64,000 nucleotides of DNA from Pseudidiomarina sp. CB1. GTDB taxonomy: Bacteria > Pseudomonadota > Gammaproteobacteria > Enterobacterales > Alteromonadaceae. The DNA is taken from the NCBI RefSeq assembly GCF_024752025.1, contig NZ_JANTPU010000001.1, forward strand, positions 1,178,001 through 1,242,000. Reading direction: 5' to 3'. How positions within the stretch are numbered: the stretch's first letter is position 1; every line of letters starts with the position of its first letter. A model generated the notes under the pieces. That model had not been told where the DNA came from and made no database searches. It saw only the letters and a list, made by a program, of their open reading frames with translations. Position numbers and translations under genes: made by a program. Shown here piece after piece: positions 51,647 through 60,240 of the stretch.

Positions 51647-53097
51647 CGAGTCAGTCTTTGAATCATACTTTGGGTACTATCGTCAAAGCTCTCGTGACTC
51701 GTACCCTTGATTACTGCAAGGACTTCTTTGGCTACCTTTTTGCCAAGTTCAACACCCGGTTGATCAAAGGAATTGATGTTCCAAATAACCCCTTGCGCAA
51801 ACACCTTATGTTCGTAGGCGGCAATCAGCGCACCAAAACTTTGTGGGGTTAACTCATCGACGAATAGCAAATTCGATGGGTGCAGGCCCGGATAGGACTC
51901 ACCGTCACCAAACCACATCAAGCGGCGGTGTGCCAAGCAGTTTGCCACCGACAGCGTTTGTTGTTGGCGCAAGCCTTCTTGTACATCTGGATTAAAACCT
52001 GGTGCTTTGCGGTGCAGCACAGCAACAAAATCAGCCGCGAAATCATCGTAACCTTGATGTAAGTGTTGGAAGAATGCGTGCTGGCCGTTTGGTCCAAATC
52101 CACCCCAAATAATGGGGCCGGTTGGGTAATCGATTCGCTTACCGTCGCGATCTTGTTGTTTGCCGTTACTTTCCATATCGAGTTGTTGTAAGTAACTCGG
52201 CAAATACCTTAGGCGGCCGTCGTACGGCAGCACTGCGACGTTGTTCAAGCCGCGTTCTTCACGGTTATACACACCTAATACCGCCATCAGTAGCGGAATG
52301 TTCTCAAGTAACGGTGCGCTGCCGAAGTGCTCGTCCATCGCGTGAGCGCCTTCGAGCATTTTGGCAAATTGATTGGCGCCAATACTTAAAGCGATCGGCA
52401 AGCCAATCGCTGACCACAACGAATAACGTCCACCAACAGAGTCTGCGAAGCTAAGCTGTTGTGCCGCAGGAATACCAAAATCGGTCATCGCTTTATTGTT
52501 GCTGGAGACGCCGATGACGTGCTGTGCCAGCCACTGCTTTTCATCCAACTGCGGTTTAATCCAGCGCTTTACCGTGTCGACATTGGCTAAGGTATCGATG
52601 GTGCTAAAGCTTTTCGACGCAATAATAAACAGTGTGGTTTCAGGATCGACGATAGGTAGCACTGCGTAGAGCTGACCGCCATCCATCGAGCTAACGAAAT
52701 GCACGTCAAGCTGGTGCTCAACGTTGTCATCGGCAAATTCTTTGAGGGCGAAGCTGCCCATCATGGGGCCAAGGTCCGACCCACCAACACCGATGTTAAC
52801 GACGTCAGTGATAGGTTTACCTGTTGCGCCTAACCATTTGCCGCTGCGTAACAGACGAACCACTTCGGAAAAACGATTGCGCCCGCCCGCTGCAGCAACC
52901 ACCGAGTGGCGACTACGGTTAAGAACATGGGTGACTTTGCGCCCTTCACTCGGGTTATCGTATTCGCCTTGCAGCAGTTGCTCGCGGAGGTGTCCGAAGT
53001 TTTTCGGCAAGCGCTTAGCGGCAAAGGCCTCGATGGCGTCAGCATCAAGGCCTTGGAAGGTATAATCGAGGTTTAAATAGTCCGTCGTTACTTGCAT
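51643..53097 (-). CDS. pgi: Glucose-6-phosphate isomerase
   Basis: Interconverts glucose-6-P and fructose-6-P, linking glycolysis to sugar-nucleotide supply. It has 484 residues, shorter than the 549 of E. coli, but all signatures are present: NIGVGGSDLGPMMGSFAL, the SKSFSTIDTLANVDTVK phosphate-binding segment, SVGGRYSLWSAIGLPIAL and the NSFDQPGVELGK C-terminal motif. It sits between the SLBB export gene and the flippase gene, overlapping the latter, so it is now part of the polysaccharide transcript. A REP cluster separates it from the SLBB gene. Confidence 0.96.
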   Translation of the reverse strand: MQVTTDYLNLDYTFQGLDADAIEAFAAKRLPKNFGHLREQLLQGEYDNPSEGRKVTHVLNRSRHSVVAAAGGRNRFSEVVRLLRSGKWLGATGKPITDVVNIGVGGSDLGPMMGSFALKEFADDNVEHQLDVHFVSSMDGGQLYAVLPIVDPETTLFIIASKSFSTIDTLANVDTVKRWIKPQLDEKQWLAQHVIGVSSNNKAMTDFGIPAAQQLSFADSVGGRYSLWSAIGLPIALSIGANQFAKMLEGAHAMDEHFGSAPLLENIPLLMAVLGVYNREERGLNNVAVLPYDGRLRYLPSYLQQLDMESNGKQQDRDGKRIDYPTGPIIWGGFGPNGQHAFFQHLHQGYDDFAADFVAVLHRKAPGFNPDVQEGLRQQQTLSVANCLAHRRLMWFGDGESYPGLHPSNLLFVDELTPQSFGALIAAYEHKVFAQGVIWNINSFDQPGVELGKKVAKEVLAVIKGTSHESFDDSTQSMIQRLTR

Positions 53098-53116
53098 GGT
53101 GTCCTGTTTTTAATTC

Positions 53117-53271
53117 TTCGGCGGTGTTCGGCATACCCCGTGGTAGCCCGCAGTTCTACTGCGGGTCAAACCAGCCACTGGCTCGGTATCAAACTATACC
53201 CCGTGGTAGAACCACGGGCTACAATCATTTCGGCGGTGTTCGGCATACCCCGTGGTGGACCACGGGGCTAC
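53117..53271. repeat. REP cluster with 28-bp direct repeat between slbb gene and pgi
   Basis: An identical 28-bp sequence occurs at 53117-53144 and 53229-53256; both copies end CCCCGTGGT. The first runs through GTAG into a plus REP of CCCGCAGT type (53143-53165). Then come a minus CCCGTGGT copy (53200-53222) and a variant minus copy with 8-bp CCCCGTGG/CCACGGGG stem (53248-53271). The CTAC foot of the last contains the stop codon of the SLBB gene. Confidence 0.9.
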
Positions 53272-56030
53272 AGTCCGCTTAGAGCGGCGAGCGCTACACC
53301 GACTTGATACATGATCTGGGTTGCGGTGGTCCACAACTCGATGTTGTTCATGTATTGCGTATCCATTGGCACGACGATGGTGTCGCCCGGCTCGATTTGC
53401 GCAAAGTTACCTGAACTGAACCATGAGCGGCGCTCTGGCACCACCACGCTGCCGTTCGCCTTGATCACATAAATACGCTCATCATCAGCTTTCTGACGCA
53501 AGCCGCCGGCACGCTGAATATATTGTTCCAACGAAATACCAGCTTCGTGTTGGTAAGAACTCGCTAGTTGCACCTCACCAATAATCGACACGGTATTTTG
53601 CATCGTCGGTACGTACAAGCGATCGCCATCTTTCAGCTGAATCTGATTACCATTAGAGGCAAGCAGCTTATCCAAATCAATAATTAACCGACCAACCGCT
53701 TCAACATTGGTCAAGTCGCTTAACAACTGGTTCATCTCGCCATAGGAGACCGAATTGCCAGAATCAGTAATGGTGTTCGAGGCAATATCCCGACGCAGTT
53801 GTTGCGCCAGCTCGCCTAAACGACGACGCTCAGCTTCACGCAAATCCTCACGGGTGAATACCGCACCACGCAAGAACGCGAAATCAGTGAAACCACCGGC
53901 TCGTGCAATAAGGCTACTCAGTGTTTCGCCACGACGAATGGTATAAGTACCTGGGAAGCGAACTTCACCTTCAAGAGCAACTTCCAGCGTGTTCTGCCAC
54001 TGCGGAATCGGCAGAATTTGCACGCGATCGCGGCCTTGAAGCGCAATCTCTTCCGCACCGTCAAGCACGTCTTTCACGTTAAACGGTACATAATCCGAAG
54101 TTGCCTCACCGTCGCTATTAATGCGCGTTCGTGTAATTTCCGCACGCGCAAGATACGCCGACTCACGAAGTCCACCAGCTGCGGTAATCAACGATTGCGC
54201 ATCAGCGTTTTCGGTTAGCGGATAAATCCCTGGAAAGCGAACTTCACCGTTGATGTAAACCAACGGTAGGGTTCCAGTAGCGCTAAATTGGTTGCGCAGC
54301 TGGTAGAGCACCGGCTGCAACAAGCGATATCGAGAAAACTGCGAATAATAGTCCTCGTCATGCTCTTCTTCACCGCGCCCCTCTAGGGAGAACAACGATC
54401 CCAACTGACGATCCAACTGCGCCGAAGCCTGAGGCTCGGTGCTTTCTATTTCCTGAGAATAAATCCCTTCGCCTATCAAACGATCGAGATATTGCTTGCG
54501 GTAGACTTCAACCACACGTTGACGCTCTTCGCGCGCTTTTTCGGATTCAGTTTTCAGCCAACTGGCTAGTTGGTTCTTCTCAGCTTCAACCGATTCATAA
54601 CGGCTAAAAACCACTACTTGGTCACGCGGTTGCAGCGCAAGGTTTTCACTCTCAACCCCATTGATCGCCCGCGCCACATCGAACTGATGAACCTTGATAC
54701 GACGGCGATCTTCGCTCGAACGCACCAATAAACCAAAGGTTAAATCCGTAATCGGCAACAACGCAGACTGATAGCTAGGAATCAGATCTTTGATGCGCAT
54801 ACCTTCGCGCCACTCATAAGTGCCTGGACGTACCGCTGCACCAATTAGCATGACGCTATCCACTGGTTCCTCAGCTACCGCGGCAATGGCCACGCTATCG
54901 CCACCACGCAAGTCATAAGTAATACCCTGCCGCGTTAAATCCACGGTTTCAATCCGACGCACACCATTACTAATACGCTCAATCTGTACCGACTGTTTAT
55001 ACGCTGTCGGCAATAAACCACCAGCAAAACCCAAAACATCGCGTAACGTATCATTGTCTTTCAGTTCGTAAATCGCCGGTCGTAACACCTCGCCATCCAC
55101 GCTAACCGTTTCACCGCGAGTAGGAATAAAGACCACATCGCCAGACTGTAAACGCACATCGTTTTGCGCATCCCCTTCGGTGAGCAACTTATAAAGGTCG
55201 AATGTCGCAACCGTATCGCCGCCACGCTTCACCTGAATCGCACGCAACGACGCAATTTCGCTAACCCCGCCCGACGCGAACAGTGCTTGACTGACCGTTG
55301 ACAACGAACTAACCGTGTAGGCACCTGGTTTATACGCCTCGCCTACGACGAAAATCTGGATGCTACGCAGCTCGCTCATCGACACCGCGGCTTCCATACC
55401 GATCATGCGCTCCTTCACGGTGGCACGGATGAGCTCTTTGGCTTCGTCGTAGCTCAAGCCAGCTAGGTTCAGCGGACCCAAGCTATCAAGCGTGATCATG
55501 CCTTCATTATCAATGGTCGCAGTGATGGTTGAATTGGACTTGCCGTAAAGCTGAATACGCAGCGCATCACCTGGGCCTAGAATATAGTCGGCAGGTACAG
55601 GGGTATTCGTGAGCGCATTAAAGCTGGTCGGTTCGCCACTAAAAATCTCGTAGCCGTAGGGTTGCAAGGCGCTGTCATCTTCGGCTAAACGCTTCTCTAA
55701 TTCACTTGGACTTAACTCATTAAGGGGACGTCGTTCTTCTTCGGTTTGCGTTGCAGCGTTGCGTGGCTGCATTGTTGACGACGAATCATTACTGCGAGGC
55801 TGTGATGCTTTCGCTTGTGCTTCAAGTTCACTTAGAGTCAGACCAAATTGGCGGGCGATGGCTTCTTGCTGAGCGCGCGGCATCCGTTTGATCTTTTCAA
55901 TCTGCTCCGCGGAAAGCTCCATATTTTGTGCCATAACAGCGACGCTAGGCACTGCAACTAAAACCATACTTAAAGCAAACAGTGACGCCTTAACGACACC
56001 TGCAAATTTGCGCTGCAACCGTGATTTCAC
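53268..56030 (-). CDS. Large SLBB-domain polysaccharide export protein
   Basis: A 920-residue exported protein of the Wza/OtnA type but without a lipobox. The signal peptide (ASLFALSMVLVAVPSVAVMAQ) is followed by a short helical region with MPRAQQEAIARQFGLTLSELEAQA. The PES domain reads DYILGPGDALRIQLYGKSN. At least five SLBB-like repeats follow, for example IFVVGEAYKPGAYTVSS, VSVDGEVLRPAIYELKD, VYINGEVRFPGIYPLTE, VALEGEVRFPGTYTIRR and VSIIGEVQLASSYQHEA. It likely forms the periplasmic/outer-membrane channel for the second polysaccharide. The stop codon is inside a REP. It is 19 bp after the WecA-like gene. Confidence 0.9.
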   Translation of the reverse strand: MKSRLQRKFAGVVKASLFALSMVLVAVPSVAVMAQNMELSAEQIEKIKRMPRAQQEAIARQFGLTLSELEAQAKASQPRSNDSSSTMQPRNAATQTEEERRPLNELSPSELEKRLAEDDSALQPYGYEIFSGEPTSFNALTNTPVPADYILGPGDALRIQLYGKSNSTITATIDNEGMITLDSLGPLNLAGLSYDEAKELIRATVKERMIGMEAAVSMSELRSIQIFVVGEAYKPGAYTVSSLSTVSQALFASGGVSEIASLRAIQVKRGGDTVATFDLYKLLTEGDAQNDVRLQSGDVVFIPTRGETVSVDGEVLRPAIYELKDNDTLRDVLGFAGGLLPTAYKQSVQIERISNGVRRIETVDLTRQGITYDLRGGDSVAIAAVAEEPVDSVMLIGAAVRPGTYEWREGMRIKDLIPSYQSALLPITDLTFGLLVRSSEDRRRIKVHQFDVARAINGVESENLALQPRDQVVVFSRYESVEAEKNQLASWLKTESEKAREERQRVVEVYRKQYLDRLIGEGIYSQEIESTEPQASAQLDRQLGSLFSLEGRGEEEHDEDYYSQFSRYRLLQPVLYQLRNQFSATGTLPLVYINGEVRFPGIYPLTENADAQSLITAAGGLRESAYLARAEITRTRINSDGEATSDYVPFNVKDVLDGAEEIALQGRDRVQILPIPQWQNTLEVALEGEVRFPGTYTIRRGETLSSLIARAGGFTDFAFLRGAVFTREDLREAERRRLGELAQQLRRDIASNTITDSGNSVSYGEMNQLLSDLTNVEAVGRLIIDLDKLLASNGNQIQLKDGDRLYVPTMQNTVSIIGEVQLASSYQHEAGISLEQYIQRAGGLRQKADDERIYVIKANGSVVVPERRSWFSSGNFAQIEPGDTIVVPMDTQYMNNIELWTTATQIMYQVGVALAALSGL

Positions 56031-56049
56031 GCTGGTATTCCCCTTTTAA

Positions 56050-57162
56050 TTATTTATTATCTGCTGCCGGTTCGATTTCGCGTTTTCTGCGCACCCATGA
56101 AACAATGCGCCAGATGTTCTTCAGCATCAACAAGTAGAGCACAAAAATGCCGACAAAAACGCCAAGAACAAGCGGCTCAGGCGCGGCTGACCATTCCAGT
56201 ACAAGGCCAACGAACATTAGGCCTGTCGCTAGTGCGCTAATCACCCCTAATGCTTGCCGTGAACTAAAGCCCGCGCGCATAAAAATGTGGTGCAAATGTT
56301 CGCGATCAGGCTGGAAAGGCGACTGCCCTTTCAATACGCGGCGCGCCAAAATCGCCAGCATGTCCATCAACGGTACCGCAATCAACCAAAGCACCGCAAC
56401 CGGACGAATTGCTGTGGCTTCGCGACCTTGTTGGAGCCAAAGCTCTTGATAAGGCGCCGGATGCGTTAACATGATCAGCATCCAAACGATGGTAAAGCCG
56501 ATCAACATCGAACCCGCATCGCCCATAAAAATCTTGCGAATATTTCGTGATTTTACGCCCACATTCCTGACCAAATACGGAATCAACGCACCAAATAAAA
56601 TGGTCGCCACCATCGCAGGCAAAGCTAACCCAGCTGATAAACTTAAAATAAAGATGCCAGCGAAGGCAACCATCGCCAATGCGCCTAACAGACCATCAAT
56701 ACCATCAATCATGTTGTAAGCGTTCATGGCCGCAACCATCGCTAACAAGGTAAATGGCATGGCAAACACACCAAGTTCAACAACGCCAAACCCTAACAAG
56801 TTACCTAGTTGCGCAATCTGCACATCAGCGCCAAACACCACAACAGCTGCCGCTAAAAGCTGCGCAATAAAGCGTAAACCCGCATCAATATCGTAACGGT
56901 CATCGAGTGCGCCGATCAGCACCATGAAACTTGAAGCTACTAAAAACAAGCGGAATTCGGGGTTCACCGGCACTACAGCCAGGGAGAGTATAAGCATCGT
57001 CCCGTAAACGGCTAAACCGCCCACCAACGGAATTCGCCCTGTGTGCTGCTTTCGTTCACACGGCGTATCAAGCAGTTCAGTTCGCTGAGCGACCGGGATC
57101 AAAATTTTGCACAAGACACTCGACAGGAGCGTGGCAATCGTTAACACCAATAAGATGCTCAT
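56050..57162 (-). CDS. WecA/MraY-type undecaprenyl-phosphate sugar-1-phosphate transferase
   Basis: A 370-residue inner-membrane enzyme with about eleven helices. It starts assembly of a repeat unit by moving a sugar-1-phosphate onto undecaprenyl phosphate. Motifs: LDDRYDIDAGLRF (Asp pair), NAYNMIDGIDGLLG and FMGDAGSMLIGF, plus the loop DREHLHHIFMRAG, all of the GT4/PNPT family. An HTGRIPLVGGLAVYG segment near the N-terminus is also family-typical. It is 18 bp after ugd. WecA-like specificity for GlcNAc-1-P is the usual case but is not shown here. Confidence 0.92.
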   Translation of the reverse strand: MSILLVLTIATLLSSVLCKILIPVAQRTELLDTPCERKQHTGRIPLVGGLAVYGTMLILSLAVVPVNPEFRLFLVASSFMVLIGALDDRYDIDAGLRFIAQLLAAAVVVFGADVQIAQLGNLLGFGVVELGVFAMPFTLLAMVAAMNAYNMIDGIDGLLGALAMVAFAGIFILSLSAGLALPAMVATILFGALIPYLVRNVGVKSRNIRKIFMGDAGSMLIGFTIVWMLIMLTHPAPYQELWLQQGREATAIRPVAVLWLIAVPLMDMLAILARRVLKGQSPFQPDREHLHHIFMRAGFSSRQALGVISALATGLMFVGLVLEWSAAPEPLVLGVFVGIFVLYLLMLKNIWRIVSWVRRKREIEPAADNK

Positions 57163-57180
57163 TAACTTTGATTTCCTTTT

Positions 57181-58347
57181 CTAATCGCTGCCAAAAACAT
57201 CGCGCGTGTAGACTTTTTCTTGCACGTCTACCATCTCCTTCGCATGACGATTAGTAATAATGACATCACTCATCGCTTTAAATGCAGTCAGATCATTTTC
57301 AACATCCCAACCTTGGAATGTTGGCCCTTTGATGGTCGGCTCATAAATCACTATTTTTACACCTGCAGCGTCCAAACGTCGCATCACACCTTGAATTGCA
57401 GATGAACGAAAATTATCCGACCCTGCCTTCATCACAAGTCTATACACACCCACCACATTGGGCTTCAGCTTCAAAACGTCGGAGGCAATAAAGTCCTTTC
57501 GCGTGCGGTTTGCTTCAACGATAGCTCCGATCATGACTTGTGGGACATTATCATAATTTGCCAGCAGTTGCTTCGTGTCTTTAGGTAGGCAATACCCCCC
57601 ATAACCAAAGCTTGGATTATTATAGTGCGCTCCTATGCGAGGGTCGAGGCACACACCGTTAATTATTTGCTCCGAGTTTAGTCCATGGTGTGCAGCATAA
57701 GTATCAAGCTCATTGAAGAATGCCACACGCATGGCTAGATAAGTATTTGCAAACAGCTTAATCGCTTCCGCTTCGGTAGGAGCGGTAAATTGCACGGGCA
57801 CATCTTCGCGCAAAGCCCCGTCCTTCAAGAGCTGTGCAAAGGCCTCTGCGGCGACTCCTTGCTCCCCAACGATGATGCGAGAAGGATACAAATTATCATA
57901 GAGCGCCTTGCCTTCGCGCAAAAACTCCGGCGCAAAAAATAAGTTATCGATCCCCTTATCGCGGCGCATACGCTCAATAAAACCGACCGGTATCGTCGAA
58001 CGAACCACCAGTGTGGCCTCGCTTTCGCAGGCAACAATACCGTCGAACACAGCTTCGACACTACTCGTGTCAAACCGATTGGTTTCAGTATCATAGTTGG
58101 TCGGCGTGGCAATCAGTACCCATTCAGCACCATTAACTGCTGACGCTAAATCCGTGGTCGCTGATAAATGAAGATTTTTGGTAGCGAAAAAGCTTTCGAT
58201 TTCTTTATCGACGATTGGGCTTTGGCGACGGTTCACCGCTTCAACACGCTCACGGTCAATATCCACGAGCACCACATCGTGCTGTTGCGCCAATAAAACA
58301 GCATTCGACAGGCCCACATAGCCCGCTCCAACCACTACAATTTTCAT
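57181..58347 (-). CDS. ugd: UDP-glucose 6-dehydrogenase
   Basis: Oxidises UDP-glucose to UDP-glucuronate. The 388 residues match E. coli Ugd in length. Start ATG 58347 ([20 protein letters not shown]) is preferred to a GTG two codons upstream. Motifs: [64 protein letters not shown] and the catalytic Cys in [18 protein letters not shown]. It is the first gene of the long minus-strand exopolysaccharide run and is divergent from the wzz-like genes. Confidence 0.96.
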   Translation of the reverse strand: MKIVVVGAGYVGLSNAVLLAQQHDVVLVDIDRERVEAVNRRQSPIVDKEIESFFATKNLHLSATTDLASAVNGAEWVLIATPTNYDTETNRFDTSSVEAVFDGIVACESEATLVVRSTIPVGFIERMRRDKGIDNLFFAPEFLREGKALYDNLYPSRIIVGEQGVAAEAFAQLLKDGALREDVPVQFTAPTEAEAIKLFANTYLAMRVAFFNELDTYAAHHGLNSEQIINGVCLDPRIGAHYNNPSFGYGGYCLPKDTKQLLANYDNVPQVMIGAIVEANRTRKDFIASDVLKLKPNVVGVYRLVMKAGSDNFRSSAIQGVMRRLDAAGVKIVIYEPTIKGPTFQGWDVENDLTAFKAMSDVIITNRHAKEMVDVQEKVYTRDVFGSD

Positions 58348-58379
58348 AATCACAAAAGAATGTTAAAAATTTTGCGTGT

Positions 58380-58407
58380 AGTTTACGATACTGAGTAATT
58401 TCAGCAA
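58380..58407 (-). promoter_or_regulatory. Possible ugd promoter
   Basis: On the minus strand TTGCTG (58402-58407) and TAAACT (58380-58385) are 16 bp apart and lie about 35 bp before the ugd ATG. The spacer is AT-rich and other hexamers are possible, so this is a weak prediction. No ops motif is seen in the ugd/wzz divergent spacer. Confidence 0.28.
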
Positions 58408-58508
58408 CTGACATTTGGTAATTTTTACACTCAAAGGCTCTAAGTGAATAGCAAATTAGCAACGCATTCGCTAAAATCGACGGCCAAATCAATAAAGAAG
58501 GACCTAAA

Positions 58509-59411
58509 ATGAGTCAAAAGCCTCTCATTATTTTCTCTAGTGAGCAGTTTGTCCAAAGCGCCAAAGCACTGAGATTGTGGTGGCTCGTGGTACCTCTTTT
58601 TCTTGGACTAACGTTTTGGGGAATAAAGGCTGTTTTACCCACTGAATATGAAGCATCTGCAGTGTTAGCTCCTAGTGAAGAGCGCACTGGTGGACTTGCT
58701 GAGCTTGCCGGCGGCTTATCTGGATTAGCTGGACTGGCCGGCATTGATATCGGCGCATTGCGGTTAAATAATACGCAGCTCGCAATTCAGATTTTACAGT
58801 CTCGTACCTTTTCTTATTTGATCATCGAAAAATACGGTCTCATGCCTTACTTGTTAGCCGTCGAAGGATGGAATGATGAGAAGCAACAACCGATTTTCGA
58901 CAACGACATTTATGACGCTTCTAACCAAAGCTGGAAGGGCAACAAGCCCCCAGAGTTATGGGAAGGTTACGCCCCTCTGCGCGAAATTGTTTCAATTGAA
59001 AACGATCGTACAACTCGCGTTGTTAAATTAGCTGTTACTCACGTAGACCCTGTATTCGCAAAGCGCCTAGTTGAAATACTAGTTGAAGAAATTAATGACT
59101 ACATGCGCGCGAGCGACAAAAAGAAAATAACCAAGCAGATTGATTATCTAACATCTACAGTGAGCGAAATTCAGCAAGCAGAAGTTCAGCAATCGTTACT
59201 CTATCTTCTTCAAGAACAGTATAAAAGAGCGATGCTGATTGAGGCGAATAAGGATTATGTTTACGAAGTCATTGATCCTGCAGTTGTTCCGCAAAAACCT
59301 GTTGGTTTCTCAGGTTTAGTCTGGCTAATTGTTGGATTAATTGTTGGCGTTTTTCTAATGCTCACACTGAATATTTTACACGCGTATCGATACGCCAACA
59401 CCGATGACTAA
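58509..59411 (+). CDS. Wzz-type chain-length determinant protein
   Basis: A 300-residue inner-membrane co-polymerase. TM1 lies near residues 23-43 (LWWLVVPLFLGLTFWGIKAVLP), followed by the Wzz hallmark YEASAVLAPSEERTGGLAELAGGLSGLAGLAG. A helical periplasmic domain includes KKKITKQIDYLTSTVSEIQQAEVQQSLLYLLQEQ. The C-terminal VIDPAVVPQKPVGFSGLVW precedes TM2. GAAGGA stands 7 nt before the ATG. No kinase domain is present. It overlaps the next gene by 8 bp. It probably sets the polymer length for the ligase/polymerase encoded two genes downstream. Confidence 0.9.
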   Translation: MSQKPLIIFSSEQFVQSAKALRLWWLVVPLFLGLTFWGIKAVLPTEYEASAVLAPSEERTGGLAELAGGLSGLAGLAGIDIGALRLNNTQLAIQILQSRTFSYLIIEKYGLMPYLLAVEGWNDEKQQPIFDNDIYDASNQSWKGNKPPELWEGYAPLREIVSIENDRTTRVVKLAVTHVDPVFAKRLVEILVEEINDYMRASDKKKITKQIDYLTSTVSEIQQAEVQQSLLYLLQEQYKRAMLIEANKDYVYEVIDPAVVPQKPVGFSGLVWLIVGLIVGVFLMLTLNILHAYRYANTDD

Positions 59412-60240
59412 TCTGACGTTAGTTGATTATTTCAAGTGGGTTTTCCGTCATTGGCTTTTAACACTCTCGTTAGTGGGCCTAGGAGCTCTCTCTGCATATA
59501 CCTATGTGAATATGTTACCCAAAGTATATCGCTCTAGCGTCATTTTCACCTTAAACCCAGCGGCTTATCATCAAGGTATACTTAGAGAAGTTGATGATTC
59601 GGTAATAGGAGGGCACACCGCAAAAACTTCCGAAGCTCTTACAAGGCGTCCAGAAGTTCGTTTTGCGTTTTATGCTAGCAGCATGGAGTTTGCCGAGCGG
59701 GTCGCAAAAACCTTATATGCAAAATCTCCAAAAGTGGACGAATTTTTTCAAAGCCAAGAAGAATTTACCTATTTTGTGAAACAATATTTGGATTATTACC
59801 GTTTTCAACTAGACGAACTGCACATCATACACTGGCATAACTTGTATCGAGCTGGTTTAGTCGAAGAGCTGAAATTAATCGTTTCAGAGCTAAATACTGT
59901 AATGCTTGAACAGTTGATTGCAGAATTAACTTCTCAAAAAGAAAAGCTTGGAGAGTTATTTGAGTCAGCCACTGACCCCAGCTTTCAAGAAGTTATCAGT
60001 TTGCAACTAACCATTGTGAACACTCGACTTTCTTTACTTACAACGAGCGATTTTAAGCTCATCAATTACACATCTGAAGTTGAAGCACCTACTGGTTCTG
60101 TTTTCCCTAAACGAATATTCGTTATGGTCACATTCATGCTCTTTTGGATGATTGTTGGACTGACGGGGTTGAGCTCATACCTCTTGATCAAAAAGCGACG
60201 ACAAGCACGAAAGGTCACCGATGAACGTTATACTTTCTAA
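59404..60240 (+). CDS. Second, divergent Wzz-like protein
   Basis: A 278-residue protein with the same two-helix layout as Wzz: TM1 near 16-35 (HWLLTLSLVGLGALSAYTYV), then YRSSVIFTLNPAAY, a helical periplasmic part with EELKLIVSELNTVMLEQLIAELTSQKEKLGELF, and TM2 near 240-262 preceded by SVFPKRIFVMV. Sequence similarity to the preceding gene is low, so it is not a recent duplicate. It overlaps both neighbours (8 and 20 bp), so the three genes are one transcription unit. It may form mixed oligomers with the first Wzz (inference). Confidence 0.75.
   Translation: MTNLTLVDYFKWVFRHWLLTLSLVGLGALSAYTYVNMLPKVYRSSVIFTLNPAAYHQGILREVDDSVIGGHTAKTSEALTRRPEVRFAFYASSMEFAERVAKTLYAKSPKVDEFFQSQEEFTYFVKQYLDYYRFQLDELHIIHWHNLYRAGLVEELKLIVSELNTVMLEQLIAELTSQKEKLGELFESATDPSFQEVISLQLTIVNTRLSLLTTSDFKLINYTSEVEAPTGSVFPKRIFVMVTFMLFWMIVGLTGLSSYLLIKKRRQARKVTDERYTF

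Noticed and set aside
53143-53271. REP hairpins as rho-independent terminators
   Set aside because: None of the copies is followed by a run of T, and several are inside operons, so they are repeats first.
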